Assembly (NCBI GenBank): GCA_003290165.1
Contig: QNQO01006234.1
Coordinates: forward strand, 124,001-188,000
DNA length: 64,000 nt
Origin: Berberis thunbergii
Lineage: Eukaryota; Streptophyta; Magnoliopsida; Ranunculales; Berberidaceae
Direction: 5' to 3'
Positions 44,537 to 56,645 of this stretch are shown here, piece by piece. The translations under genes were made by a program, and so were the position numbers. Within the stretch, counting starts at the first letter, position 1; every line of letters begins with the position of its first letter. A model generated the notes under the pieces. It was not told where the DNA came from, ran no database searches, and worked only from the letters and a program-made list of their open reading frames with translations.

Positions 44537-45793
44537 ATGGTGACCACTAGGTCACGCAACAATGGAGAACCATGGAAGACCTCAAATGCTCAGGATGTCC
44601 CTATACCATTTCCTTCAGCAGCTCCTATCTTGCACAGGCTACTGAGTCGCGCTCTCGCGCCGACGACAACAATGAAAGATCCCACAATCAATATGCTGGC
44701 ATCTCAAATACAGTGGATCGCCAAGGCGGTGGAGGCTCTCACGCGACAGAATCCACCACCCGCTAATGGATACTAGAAGCAGCACAGACCTCCGCCTCCA
44801 AAAGAGGATAGGGAGCAAGTGCATGAAAGCCAGGAACCCGCTAGTTCTTATTGGACTAAAGGAGGTTGTGCGACTAACGCTGAGTTCAACGCCAGGATAG
44901 AGAGCCTTGGCTTTGAGCCCCCTCCACAGAGGAGCACACGACCCAAATGTACTGAAATAAATGAAAAGCGGAAGGAACTTAAGTGATCCCCAAAGACACG
45001 CGAAGACCCCACCAAGCGTGACAACGACAAGTACTACGCTTACCGCAAGCAAGGCGACCACGACACCAATGACTGCAACAGTCTGAGGTACGAAGTTGAG
45101 CATTGGATCCGCAGAGGCAAACTGAAAGAGTTCCTAAAGTCTGAGAAGCCAACGGAACAAACAAAGGATAGGGGGGAGTCAGTTAAAGAAATAGAGAAGG
45201 AAACTCAAGGGATAATATATGTCCTTAATGGATTCAGACCAAATGAAAACGAGTCATGCATGTCCTGCAAGTGGACACTACTGGATATGAGGACACAATT
45301 CGCGAGTGAGGGCAAACACATCTGCCACTCATGGGTTCAGAGCCCTATTCCCACCTTGACCTTTACGGATAAGCACCTTGAAGGAGTTCGAGCGTCACAT
45401 AATGACGCCTTAGTCATCTCGGTCTCCATAGCAAGGTGGGAAGTAAAGAGAGCCCTAGTTGAAACAAGAAGTTCACTTAATGTTCTGTTCTACAATGCAT
45501 TCCGCAGCATGGACCTCAAGGAGGAAAACCTAACATCTTCAGAACACCTGTTGATCGGATTCAGCGGGGATAAATGCTTCCCCATTAGAAAGATGAGGTT
45601 AGCTATGGTAGCAGGAGAATCGCAACTCAGGAAGGTCTTATTTTTGGACTTCATGGTGTTAGATGCACCATCATCTTATAATTTCATCCTGAGAAGACCA
45701 TGGCTCCACCAGATGAAAGTGGTGGTCTCCACCCTTCACCAGTGTGTTAAGTATACTGCTAAACACTCCGAAAAAACAATACATGCAGACTAA
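44537..45793 (+). pseudogene. Element E gag (core deleted) and protease
   Basis: Starts MVTTRSRNNGEPW, stops at 44,776 and continues in frame through a Pro-rich linker to the gag C-terminus (CNSLRYEVEHWIRRGKLKEF, about 45,075). The central gag core is missing. The frame 45,260-45,793 then covers the protease region. At the active site, where D-T-G-S-S is expected, it reads E-T-R-S-S (about 45,460), so it could not be catalytic. The ending YNFILRRPWLHQMKVV matches the protease C-terminus of B and C. No RT follows. Confidence 0.85.
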
Positions 45794-46109
45794 CCTATGG
45801 CATGAGGGTGCCACACTAAAATAGATAGAGTGCTTCCAGATCTAGCTACATCATGCAGAACAGACTGATCTAGTGCAAGGACAAAAAACGACAGAGACAT
45901 CATTTTCAAGCAGTACAGGAGCAATAAGCTCTTCTGCTCAGCGAGTCGAAAAGACCATGGCTAGTGGGAACACATACCCCGACATTCCGTTAGCACGAAG
46001 ATCCGCCCCTCTACGAGATTTACTCTTCATAAACCTATGTAACGCCTTGACAGTCCACCGAATGATCCACGAGAGCGACTCGAATTCACTCTAAGGCCAG
46101 GATCGATTT

Positions 46110-47690
46110 CTCTCCGTCAACAGTTAGTTTCTTTTTAGCTATTTGTTTCCCTTTCTATAGTCAATATTGAAATTTAGTTCTTGAAAGTCTTATGTGATTT
46201 GCAATCATTTAAGAAATAAAAGAAGAATTACGAAAACAAGAAATAAAGGAAGGATTTTGAAAACAAACTCTATTGATTATTGGAAAGATGTAACAACAAA
46301 CACCTTGAGGTAGATACAAAATGCTAGATATTACAAACGCCTCAAGCAGATACAAAAAATGAGTACTACAAGCATTTCAATACAGTGTGAACTGAAGTAA
46401 AAGACTCGCTTAGACAATTTTGCTACGAACAACATCCGACGAAAACTTACAAACCTTCCGATGCGAGCAATCTGCAAGTGACAACAAAGATAAACGAACG
46501 GGATACACTCGACCCCTTCCCAAGATAAAGACAAAGTGGCAGAAGAGATTGAAAGGACTGAGAGGTCAGATTGCTCTGTCAAATTACTTCGAAAAATTGC
46601 TTGTACTACAACATTGTAGACCTCACAACGGGTTGTTGATTTCCTCAATAGACATCCGACCCCCTTCTAATTTCCTCAAATAGGTAAGAAGAAGGGAGAC
46701 GAGGATGACCACAAGTAGAAACACAACTACGGTCTCACAATGCTATCAAGAGATACCACTTTTCCCACATGCGATGGCAGGCGTGACTGAGAGCTACAAC
46801 ACCCAGAGACATCGCACGCCAACTAACACTTCGATTAGCCATTGGTTAACAGCGGGATTCGAGCACACAAAGGAAAAAGTGGTACGGTGTAACACCAAGG
46901 CATCTCACTTGGTAGAAAATCCATACTACTTCTCCACAATATGAGAAGAAATTACGAGACCTCTGCGGATCAACTATATGCTCACCCATAATGGGTGACC
47001 AAACATAACAACAACTATCACTATGCTTGATTGGTGAAAATGTCAGGACGTTTGGAGACTCCATAAATGGAGACCCACCTTCAGCCTTTGAAAAACCCAA
47101 AGCATTTTCTTCAGCCTTTGGAAAATCCAAAGCGTTCTCTTCAAGCAAAAACATTACAAGAGATAAGCTCTGCGAAAGATAGTGTTTACAATGATTGGAA
47201 AACACCATTATATAGACATGCTGGTTCACCAAGTAGGCACTCCAGCATTAATTGTCAAGCATTGAATACGGTATGGGAAACAAGGAGACGACGGTTCCCA
47301 AGAAAACTGTGCAAACCACATCATTCAAATTGATGGCGCTGCACACTAACCCCATCAATTGAGTGGGAGTAACCAATACTCAACCGTCATGCAACCTGCG
47401 ACGTACACACAACACACCGTGCCCTGGCTCTTCCTCCGCGGTCCCATGGGCTCGGCCTATTACTCAAACAATATTCTGTCACATGCTTGGCACGAGCATA
47501 AGAAATCATAGTGACCCCTAACGTATGAATCGTATTTACAGATCACTAGCTAATTTAAGGTAACTTCATTCACCCCAAGCACCGGGTAAAGGGACTAGGT
47601 TCACATGCTCCCTAGCAGGCGAAACCTCTTTTCAAACCAGGCAAGCCCAGTCGGCCAAAGCTGATGACAACGACTTCTGGTTCAACCTGA
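46110..47690. other. Unassigned internal spacer of element E
   Basis: Occupies the place of pol but shows no RT, RNase H or integrase motif on either strand. A roughly 33-bp direct duplication (TTCAGCCTTTGRAAAAYCCA type) is at about 47,079-47,144. Short frames here are unsupported. Confidence 0.45.
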
Positions 47691-47699
47691 CACCTAGTC

Positions 47700-48495
47700 T
47701 GCTTGGCATGGGCATCGATGGTTTAGGAAGTGTGAGTCTAATCAGCGCTATCACGCCTGGTGGCGACGACTCGCTAGGGATCATTGCCCCATTCGCTGTC
47801 AATGATCGCCAAACCTAATCAAGTAAACCTAACTGGTGATGACTAGCAACGAAAGCTTCTGACCAAACTTGGACTTGTAGCCCCCCACTGCGAGGGTGTA
47901 GATAGCCTAGAAAATGAGAGCTTAGTCAGTCCCGAACTGATTCCGATGGCTCACCACTGCTTTTCAGCGTGGCCGCCAAAACACAAAACCTGGACTTGTA
48001 GCCCACACTGTGAGGGTGTAGATAGTCTAGAAGGTGGGAGCTCAGTCAGCCACAACCTAATTCCGATGGCTTGCCACGGGACCATTGCTTTTCAGCGTGG
48101 CCGCCGAACACTCCCAAATTTGTAGTCAGCTGCGCACAGGTGTAGATAATTTGGAATATGGGAGCCTAGCCAGTCCTGAATTTATTCTGATGGCTTGCCA
48201 TGGGACCATGCTTTTCAACCTGTTCCCCAAACTCCCATCTCGGATTCGTAGACCCCACCGTACGTGGAGGATGTAGATGGTTCGAAAGGTGGGAGCCTAG
48301 TCAGTCCAGAACTGATTCCTACGGCTTGCCACGGGACCACTGTTTTTCAGCCTGGTCGCCAAACTTTTACTTTCCAAATTTGTAGCCCATTTTACTTGGT
48401 CATAAACTTTATCGGAAGGTGGGAGCCTAGTCAATCTTGAACTGATTCCGACGGCTTGTCACGAGACCACTACCTTTCAGCCTGGTCGCCAAACA
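47700..48495. repeat. Tandem arrays in element E (about 120-130 bp)
   Basis: About five units marked by GTGTAGATAG-type text at 47,896, 48,016, 48,140, 48,271 and a decayed one near 48,400, each with GGGAGCCTAGTCAGTC and GGCTTGCCACGGGACCA. The left edge (about 47,720-47,830) is one reverse-complement copy of the 178-bp unit of element C (GACTCGCTAGGGATCATTG), which links the two arrays. Confidence 0.85.
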
Positions 48496-48898
48496 TGAAT
48501 CTAGCTGAGTCAAACAAATTGACATCTTAATATTAGCGGAGACCATTCGTGCTTATACAAAGATCGTATGACCGATGCCCAAATAAGAGCTACTTAGGAT
48601 GCCAACTCGAGCTTACGGCGCTTGACTCGACACGAATACTCTAACACATACACTCGACCATTGCAACTTACTCATAACAGCAACTGCATCCGATCGCTCA
48701 GACCAACAAGGTGAGACTCGAGTAGCTTATCTTAGGGATAAGACACAGCTCGGGCAAGTCAGACCCCAGCTAGACTGTTCGCAACATGCCAACTCTCGAA
48801 CATGATTACGCAGCAACGACCCTGAGTTGTTCACAGTACAAGGCGGTCAAACTCTCCATTGCAGATGGACCAGTTAACATCCTATTGATTCGACCAGC

Positions 48899-50898
48899 CT
48901 ATGCCAAAGCAAGAGGAAAAAAAAAATCAAAACATGCAATAGAGAGTACAATCACGAAACTGATAAAATTGTTCTCATTAACGGTCAAAACAAAAAGGGA
49001 TACAATCGCACCAAGGTTACTCCCTATTGGAAGAAGGTATAGAAATAGAAGAGCTAAGCCTAGTGGAAGATGGAGTAGGAATAACGTCCACACACGACAC
49101 GACTTGGGCATCAGGGCCCACAATGTCTTCCACATCTGATGACGTAGAGGTAACAAACAAATCTACATATGACATCTTCTTATAGCATCCAAGATCCCAC
49201 TCAGAATGTTCTTTTTTCATTAGCACCAACAGCTCCAGCCAGTCATGTACAACCCAATGGAACTCACACTTGCTTTGCTCCTAAAGAAGCTCCTTCTCTC
49301 GCACCTTCACGTCAACAAGTTCACGCTCTAGTAGCTCCAACTTGCTAGTCAACGCGTTGACCTGAGACTGCTCTGTGGCCAGATTGTTCTTCATAGCACT
49401 AAGCTCATGCCACCCCGATTCGAGCTAGTCCTCAGCCTTTTTTGCCTCGCGAGCATATAACTTTACATCGAATTCCAATTGTTGCTTCTTAGTAACCCAG
49501 TCAGCTTCCTTCAAAATAGCCGGCCTTTTGGTACGAGATGGCTCAATGGGATCTGGAGGGAGAGGAGGAAGGGAATTATCCAAAAAACCTTCCAACACTT
49601 CTAGCTATGGCCTAGAGTGAGACGGTGAGAAATTTAGACTACAGGAGACATGGCCAGTGCCACAGTCACTCTCAGGCAAAACAACAATGGGATGATCAAA
49701 TTCTACAACCTCAGGCAAATTTTCACGAGAGCCTTCTATAGGAGCGATCCCACGGGAATCAGCACCAGCGGAAGCTGTCATTGCAACCCGCACCAGACAG
49801 TCATTAAGAGCTTCGACCTGTGCGTCACTAAGGTTCAAACTGTCTACAACTCCTGTAAATTGTAAGTAATCTTTCTCCAAGCCGAAAACATCAGCATCCA
49901 CCCTAACAGGCCTAGCAGACTCGCGCTCTTCTTTCACTAAAGCGGATCGTATTGAAGATGACCCAGTCCTCACACGAGACTTCTTCCTCACTAAGGAGGC
50001 AAGTATTTCAGACGGCTCCTCCGCATCAGACAAAACTGGAGCTTGACTAAGAGGAGCAACCTTCCTCTTCTTTGAAGGTGCTCCATCTTCCAACTTGACT
50101 CGCGAAGTTCAGTACTAAGTAGGGGCACCGTGCCAGTTGTCTCACATCCTGCTACGGATGAAGTTGAAAACTCTTATGACATCGGCCGCGTTCCTCTTTG
50201 GCAAGTCACGAAACGTCTCTATGGTATTTTGCTCCTCTAAGGTAAGAGGAATAGTAGGAAACCTTTATGCAAAGAGACACAAACAATAATCGGTTAGCCT
50301 GCTATCAATCATATCAAAGTCACAAGAAAAGGGTTGAACTTATGAAGCGTCCTGAACTATTGCTCGAGCGGACGACCCTTGCACCAAAAATACTTTGAAT
50401 CCGCAAGAGCTAAGAAGCAGTACTTCTGCCAGATCTTGAAGTCATCAGGTAGATTAATGAAGCAAGCCGGTGATGTCATCCTACAGACAACGTTACCATT
50501 CAGCTTGGGAGAAGTCAGCAATTGAATTACTCCCGGAGTCACGGTGACACTGACTTCCTTGTCACTAAGCAAAATCATGAGGATGATCCTATATCCGTTA
50601 GGCCCCAATTGGGCTGAAGGAATGCCTAAAAGATCCAAGAACTGCCAAATCACATCCAGAACTGGAAAGTGCACTTCGGTCTGAAGATCCCACGATGCAA
50701 TCAGATGAAACTGACCAGAGGTGACATTGGCATTTGGTCACCCTTTAGGACATACAACGCCTGGTCCTCAGAAACTCTAAATTTCACACATTTCAGCGAG
50801 GACAGATCAAACAACAACCTGTCTTCGAAAAACTTGAGACCCTTAGCCAAGATTGCATCGTCAATAAGGTTTTGTTCGGCCATGAAGAAGATGAACAA
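48899..50898 (-). pseudogene. Element E antisense reading frame
   Basis: Minus-strand counterpart of the antisense frames. It starts MAEQNLIDDAILAKGLKFFE (50,880), continues into LDLLGIPSAQLGPNGYRIIL (about 50,640, gypsy-transposon-type domain), and later ends one segment with ALADSKYFWCKGRPLEQ (50,357). Frame 50,093-49,605 opens with a Lys/Arg patch KKRKVAPL and an acidic region. The rest to about 49,000 is helical and broken. Several frameshifts are present. Confidence 0.72.
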
Positions 50899-51137
50899 TC
50901 TTTTCTAATCAGAGTGATATCTTTGAAAGCAAAGAAAGTAGAAGGGTCAACTCTACACTACAGATGACCAAAATTGAGGTTGGGTTCCCGCCTATTTTTC
51001 GCAGAACCAACGCATGTTCCATTAATGAGGCGTGCGGCTCAAGCAACGATTGAGACTCAATCATCTTCAGCGGTGCATCCCTTCAAGAGCTAACTTAGTG
51101 AACCAATGTGACGGCTCACTAACTAGTGAGGAGTAGC

Positions 51138-51789
51138 TAATGAAACATAAAAATGGTCAGATCTCTGAGCCACAAATGTGTGATGATGATCTCGAGGAAA
51201 TACGGGCCCCAGCATCAGCCAAACACTGAACAAGCCCAAGCGGTTCTAACTCGCTCAAATCAATCCACCAGACGGACCCGAACTCTAACAGAATGCTAGG
51301 CCCATACGTCTCACAACTATTCTCAATACCTATAAGCCCTATTTAGGTAAATATCTCGAGGATCGGCTTCGGATGGGCAACTACAGCTGCTCTCTGCTTT
51401 CAACTAGGAAGCAAATACCAGAGTACATTCCACACAGGGAAACTCTCTTTGACGAATTACTTTCACATTGAAAATTATCTCCCGTGTATCTAGGAGCACG
51501 GAGCTAACATGGAACTTCCCTCCTATAACATGACTCCTAATTAGAGTAGGATCTCTATGAAGATCTCCTTTCCAAACTACGCCTAGATGGCCTGGTAAAA
51601 CTAGGACTCCGTGCACTATAAATAAGACATGAGGTTGGTAAGCTAAGGTACACTACAAATTTCTTGTTACAACATTACACCTTCCTCAAATCTCTGTCTG
51701 ACTTTAGCATCGGAGTGCCATCGACCACCACAACTGTGGTCCGTGGCTCACGTGTGCTAGTTGTGCAAGTCAGCAGGAATCGGGTCTAG
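51138..51789 (+). repeat. Element E 3' LTR (end truncated)
   Basis: Begins TAATGAAACATAAAAATGG (ancestral TGATGATACATC) straight after the purine tract GTGAGGAGTAGC. TATA region CACTATAAATAAGAC at about 51,615. Alignment with the other C/E LTRs stops near GGTC at 51,789, after which C's RNase H sequence begins. Confidence 0.82.
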
Positions 51790-51799
51790 GTTCTTCTTC

Positions 51800-53900
51800 T
51801 TCGAGGCTTGATCACTCTTGATATTCAATGAGACCGCTTGAGACTTCGGCAGAGGTTGAGGCTTCTCTGGCTAGCGTGTTAGCTCTTTTATTGTCGTCTC
51901 GAGGGCAATATACGGGCTCACACCTCTTGAACCCGCTCATTGCACTAAGTACCTTTTTGCGGTAGGCTATCATGAAAGGGTCCTTGCTATTGAAATCTCA
52001 TTTGACCTGGTTGACTACTAGTCTTGAGTTGTTGTATGCCGTTAGGTGATTTATCTCGATCCCCAAGGCTAGCTTCAAGTCGAACAGGAGGATCTTATTG
52101 TTCAAAGCGGGAAAGCCGAATCTGATGGCTTTTTCGAGGCTGAAGCCACTGGGAGGATGGAGTGTGATCCCGACTCCGCTTGCTTTTCTAGTCGATGATC
52201 CTTCGCAGCGCAAGGTCCATTCCTGGATGCTTGAATCCAAGGTTTGGTGATCTGTCTTTGTCTTTTCTCCATCGGTGAACTCGGTGACGAAGTCCGCCAG
52301 TGTCTGGGCTTTGATGGCGGTTATTAGAGAATAGCTTATGTCAAACTGTCCGAGTTCTACTGAACTTTTCACCATCCTGCCAGATAATTTGGTTTATGCA
52401 GCATTGAGCAAAGTGGATGCTTGGTTAGAACAATTATAGATTGAGTCAGAAAATAGGGCGTCAGTTTCCTAGAGCATACAACCAATGCCATGGCTAAATT
52501 TTCTAGATCCGGGTAGTGTGCCTCTGCTTCCATGAAGGTTTTGCTGGCATAATACACTAGTCTTTGGGTTCCCCGGTCATCTCATACGAGGGCTAAGCTG
52601 ACACCGTGCTTGGAAACATATAAATATAAGTAGAGTGTTTCCCCCGTCGCTGATTTTGAGAGTAGCTCTAGACTCCCCATGTATATTTTTAGGCTCCAAA
52701 AGGCTTGTTCGCACTCTTCATTCCACGAGAATCCTTTGTTTTTGCTTAGTATTTTAAAGAAAGGAAGGCACTTATCGAATGACTTAGATATAAACTTGTT
52801 GAGTGCTACTACCCCCGGTCAGGCTCTAAATGTCTTTGATGTTAGTGAGGGCTTTCATGTAGAGAAGGGCTTGAATCTATTTTAGGTCAGCCTTGATTCC
52901 CTCTTATTCATTATAGCCTAAGAATTTTCCAGACAACTCCGAACGTACATTTATGTGGGTTGAGCTTCATCTGGTATTTCCTAAGCTGGTTGAATGCTTC
53001 AGTGAGGTCTCTTAAGTGGTTGGGGTTGCAGAGTCTCTTGACCAACATATCGTTGATGTAAACCTCCATGTTGCTGCCAATCTGTTCTTTAAACATTTGG
53101 TTTACCAGTCGTTGGTATGTAGCGCCTGCGTTATTTAAGGCGAACATCATCACCCTATAACAATATATCCCTTTTTCAGTTACGAAAAAAGTATTTTCTT
53201 GATTCGGGGGTGTATTAATTTTTTTATTTTAGCCTGAGTAGGCATCCATGAAGCTTAGTAAGTTGTGCCTGGATGTGGCATCCACGATCTGATCAATATG
53301 GGGGAGCGGGAAGCTGTCATTTGGACATGCTTTGTTCATGTCCATATAGTCTCTACACACTCTCCATTTTACGTTTCTCTTTTTACAAGAACAGTGTTTG
53401 CCAGTCAGTCTGGGTATCACACTTTCTTAATCATGTCTGCATTGAGTTAACACTGCACCTCTTCATTTATGATCTCATTTCTTTCGGGCGCCACAAGCCT
53501 CTTCTTTTGTCGTATGGTTTTTCTCGTGGGGTCCACCTCTAGGCGATGGGTGATTATTGACAGGTCGATTCCCACCATATCTCACATGGTCCAGACAAAG
53601 ATGTCTTGGTTTCGTCGTAGCAGTTTCGTGAGTTGTTCCACTAAATCTTTGCTCAATCGAAAACCTATCTGGATAGCTCTGCTATTGAGATGGCTGTTGA
53701 GGTAGACCGTTGTGGTTTCTTGCTCCGATTGGTTGGTGTTGGGCCTGCCTCCGAGGCTTATAGGAGCCACGTCGTCTGGGATAGATTGCTTTCCTCCTAT
53801 TTTTCGGGCGAGATTGAGAGTCATCTTAGTCATGGGCCAGTTGTTAACTGAGAATCGCTTGGTAGCATTGTCCTCATGCACTGGCATTCTCTGGCGATCG
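51800..53900 (-). pseudogene. Element C reverse transcriptase and RNase H domains
   Basis: Right to left: linker (LSKDLVEQLTKLLRRNQD), RT with WRVCRDYMDMNKACPNDSFP (about 53,380) and the active-site text VYINDMLVKR (about 53,060). There Asn replaces the first catalytic Asp of Y-x-D-D, so this RT could not work. Then RNase H (LVYYASKTFMEAEAHYPDL, about 52,560-52,500) and a second RNase H-like domain (51,998-52,375 and on to about 51,800, with SRLVVNQVK). Multiple stops and shifts. Confidence 0.88.
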
Positions 53901-53904
53901 CTGT

Positions 53905-55032
53905 GTTGTTTCTTAACATACCGACAACTTGGTTTGTCGGATACTTGATGAACTGGTGTAGAGTAAAGACTGTCATTCCTATTTATTGTATCCAGGGTCT
54001 CCTCAGGAATGCATTATAAGCTGAAGGTGCATCGATTACTATGAACTCTTGAAACATCATTTTTTGAGTTGGCTTCTCTCCTCCTACTATTGTTAGTTGT
54101 ATTTTTCACATCGAAAAGCGGTTTTTGCCGCTGAAATAGTTCATCAAACAGTTATTGGAGGTCAGTGCTTTCTCCTTTAGTTTCATATTGCGAAACGTGC
54201 GAAGAAACAAGACGTTCAATGAGCTCCCAGTGTCCACCAAGGATCTTCTACTTCCCAACTTTCCAGAGAGATCGTTACTACTAGGGCATCATTATGTGGG
54301 AGTAGGATGCCTTGGAGGTCTTTGTCTGTAAAGGCTAGCAGAACGGGGTGGTCATGCCTCTTGGCTAGCCGTGTTTGTTGTTCATTGCATATTGCTTGGA
54401 CTTTCATATCTTTGAGAGCCCTTTTCTGGACCGTTTGATAGTTCGGACTCGGAGTGGGCTCCATGAAGCAAACATATTGCATCCGCCAATTCTCCTTTTT
54501 CCCCTATATCGAGGAATTTCTCCCTGGGCTTGGTTTTACTCCTGATTGTTTGTTCTTCCTCTAGGGTGACATAGCTTTGTGCTACCCTCGCCAGATTCAC
54601 CATATTTGCTAGTGGGTCTTGAGTTAGGAAGTTATAGAACTTACCTTTCCCTAGACCGTCTATGAAGGTCGAGACGACCATCGTGTTGTTACATACATTG
54701 ATGGTAGTTAGATCACTGCTGAAGCGAGTTAAATAAACCTTCAATGTCTCGTCATGCTTTTGTTTCATCGACTTGAGCATATTCATTGTCAAGACGATTT
54801 GCTGTATAAAAAGTGATCTTGGATATGATTCGGGGTCCGTCAGTGTTGTTATTTTGGGAGTGTGAGCTTGATGCTTGTGAGTTGCCTGCACCATCGAGAA
54901 TGGTAAAGTAGCGCCAGATTGAGCGTTCGATGTGCCCCTCGTTTTGCATTGTTGCGTGATCTGGTGGTCACCATCTTTTTGTATCTCGAAGAGAGATGAT
55001 GCTAGTGAAAGGTTAGGAAGTTTGTCGTCCAC
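53905..55032 (-). pseudogene. Element C gag and protease
   Basis: Gag runs from 55,032 to 54,382 with an N-terminal segment and then LKVYLTRFSSDLTTINVC. The core with the YDG-DP motif is deleted. A frameshift leads to the frame 54,482-54,216 and then to the protease, whose active site RSLVDTGSSLNVLF (about 54,240) is intact, followed by AYNAFLRRPWIQ near 53,990. Confidence 0.85.
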
Positions 55033-55048
55033 ATGAACGACGCCAAAC
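55031..55048 (-). promoter_or_regulatory. Element C primer binding site
   Basis: On the minus strand GTTTGGCGTCGTTCATGT, next to the 5' LTR end; two changes from the E-type site. Confidence 0.8.
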
Positions 55049-55708
55049 TGATGCAGTCATTTTTAGCTCTCTGCTTTGACCTTGAGCCGCAAACCTGCTG
55101 ACCTGCACAAGGAACGCATGTGAGCCACGGACCACCATTTTGATGGCCTAGGGATATGAGGAAGATGTAATGATGTAAACAGGGAATTTGTAGCATACCT
55201 TAGTTTACCAACCTCATGTCTTATTTATAGTGCCGGAGTCCTGGTTTGACAAGACTATCGATGGCGTAGTTTAGGAAAAAAAATTTTGTTGAGATCCTTC
55301 TCTAATTAGGAGTCGTGCTATGGAGGGAAGTTTCCCTGTTAGCCTTGAGCTCCTAGACACGTGGGAAATAGTTCTTGTTCTGAGAGTAGTCTATAGCTAG
55401 AACTCTCGATATTGATATCTATTCTGGAATCTGCCTTCTAGTTGGAGGCAAAGAGTTGTTGTAATTGCCCGTCCGAAGTTGATTGTTGAGATACTTGCCT
55501 TAGCAGGGCTTACGGGTATTGATGATAGCTGTGAGACACGTGGGCTTAATAGGTTGTAAGAATTCGAGTCTGTCTAGCAGACTGCATTGGGCAGGCTTAG
55601 AACTGCTTGGCCTGGATCAGTGTTGGGTTGACGCTAGCACCTATTCTTCCTCGAGATCATCATGACACGTGTATGGTGCAGAGTTGGGACTGTTTTATTG
55701 TATCATCA
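55049..55708 (-). repeat. Element C 5' LTR
   Basis: 660 bp, on the plus strand TGATGCAGTC...TATCATCA, aligned throughout with 38,914-39,595; TATA region at about 55,213. Differences between the pair are scattered substitutions and small gaps. Confidence 0.9.
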
Positions 55709-55713
55709 GAAAT

Positions 55714-56410
55714 CTTCCACTGAAACTCGGGGAAGATTACCAAATCGACTACGGAACTCCTGTTTTTCCAAAAACAGTGACAACTCAACTCTCTTAGGTT
55801 TCTAGAGCGACTGCAAAATCTGATTTCTGCGCATTTTAAAACAATTTGAAGCAAAGGATGCATGAAACCAGGACCAACCCCCATATTCTTCTCGTAGATC
55901 CTTAAAGCAAGAAGGATAGCAAAGACATCAGGTGTGATTAGCATTTACACAAAAACCACAATGTAATGCAAAACATTGACATTTATAGGGATACCAGATG
56001 CGGTAGCTCTCGCTAGGGTCACAATCATTACCTTCCAACCATTGGGAACCAACAAGGCGGGAGCGATGCCAACCAAATCTAGGTACTCCCAGACAATCGT
56101 GAGCCAGAAGCCTAAAGCCCGAGTGGAAGATAACAGGGCACAAAACGATATACCCATGTTTTGGACAACAAAAACTGCCACCCTTTTCGGGGAGAACGAT
56201 TTCCAGATTGGCTGGCAACGAATAATCGTGACGGATGTTGTCCAGAGTCGCATGCGTCGTCTGCTTAGCTGAAAAGAAAGCTTCACAAGCATCAAGAACA
56301 TTTCCATTCAAAACCATGAAGCTAGACATGATTGCAAAACAAATGCGAGAAATCAAGGAACCAACAACTGGAAATTGAAGAGGTGTAAAAGAGAGTAAAC
56401 CCGTACTCAA
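55714..56410 (-). pseudogene. Element B antisense frame, N-terminal part
   Basis: N-terminal half of B's antisense protein: NVLDACEAFFSAKQTTHATL near 56,300, IRHDYSLPANLEIVLPEK, then LDLVGIAPALLVPNGWKVMI (gypsy-transposon-type domain, about 56,090). Element C interrupts it at 55,713, and it resumes at 38,913. Frameshifts are present. Confidence 0.75.
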
Positions 56411-56645
56411 CTTCTATATAAGGATGAACAACGAAAGGTCCACTCTTGAGAGAACATGCAAGATAGAACAGTCACATGAAATCCCATAAATATTGCCAAA
56501 ATGAGCAGGCAAATGGAACATTGGAGAGACAGCAGCAGCAACAAATAGTAAGAGCACTAAATATGTTGTAATGTTGAAATCGAAAACAAAACCGCACATA
56601 GTTAGTACATACATGAACATACCAACTAACTAAGGAGCGAGTAGC

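Larger units (their letters stand above)
44190..51789 (+). mobile_element. Element E: damaged Tat/Ogre-like copy within C
   Basis: A plus-strand relative of C lying between C's RNase H and integrase. The left LTR is only its last part (about 44,190-44,461), and the right LTR (51,138-51,789) lacks about its last 30 bp; no target duplication is visible. Between them: primer site, gag and protease, a spacer, a tandem array, an antisense frame and a purine tract. RT, RNase H and integrase are absent. Whether it arrived by insertion followed by edge deletions, or by recombination between related copies, cannot be told here. Confidence 0.7.
38914..55708 (-). mobile_element. Element C: Tat/Ogre-like LTR retrotransposon nested in B
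   Basis: A minus-strand element with LTRs at 38,914-39,595 (3') and 55,049-55,708 (5'), inserted in the antisense frame of B. Flanking 5-mers are AAAAT (38,909-38,913) and GAAAT (55,709-55,713), a duplication with one change. In its own sense: LTR, primer site, gag, protease, RT, RNase H, second RNase H, [element E], integrase, tandem array, antisense frame (on +), purine tract, LTR. Its LTR family differs from A/B/D/F although both start TGATGATACATC. Confidence 0.85.

Noticed and set aside
38914..55708. Treating C and B as one compound element
   Set aside because: C has its own LTR pair, primer site and near-duplicate flanks AAAAT/GAAAT, and B's antisense frame continues on both sides of it.
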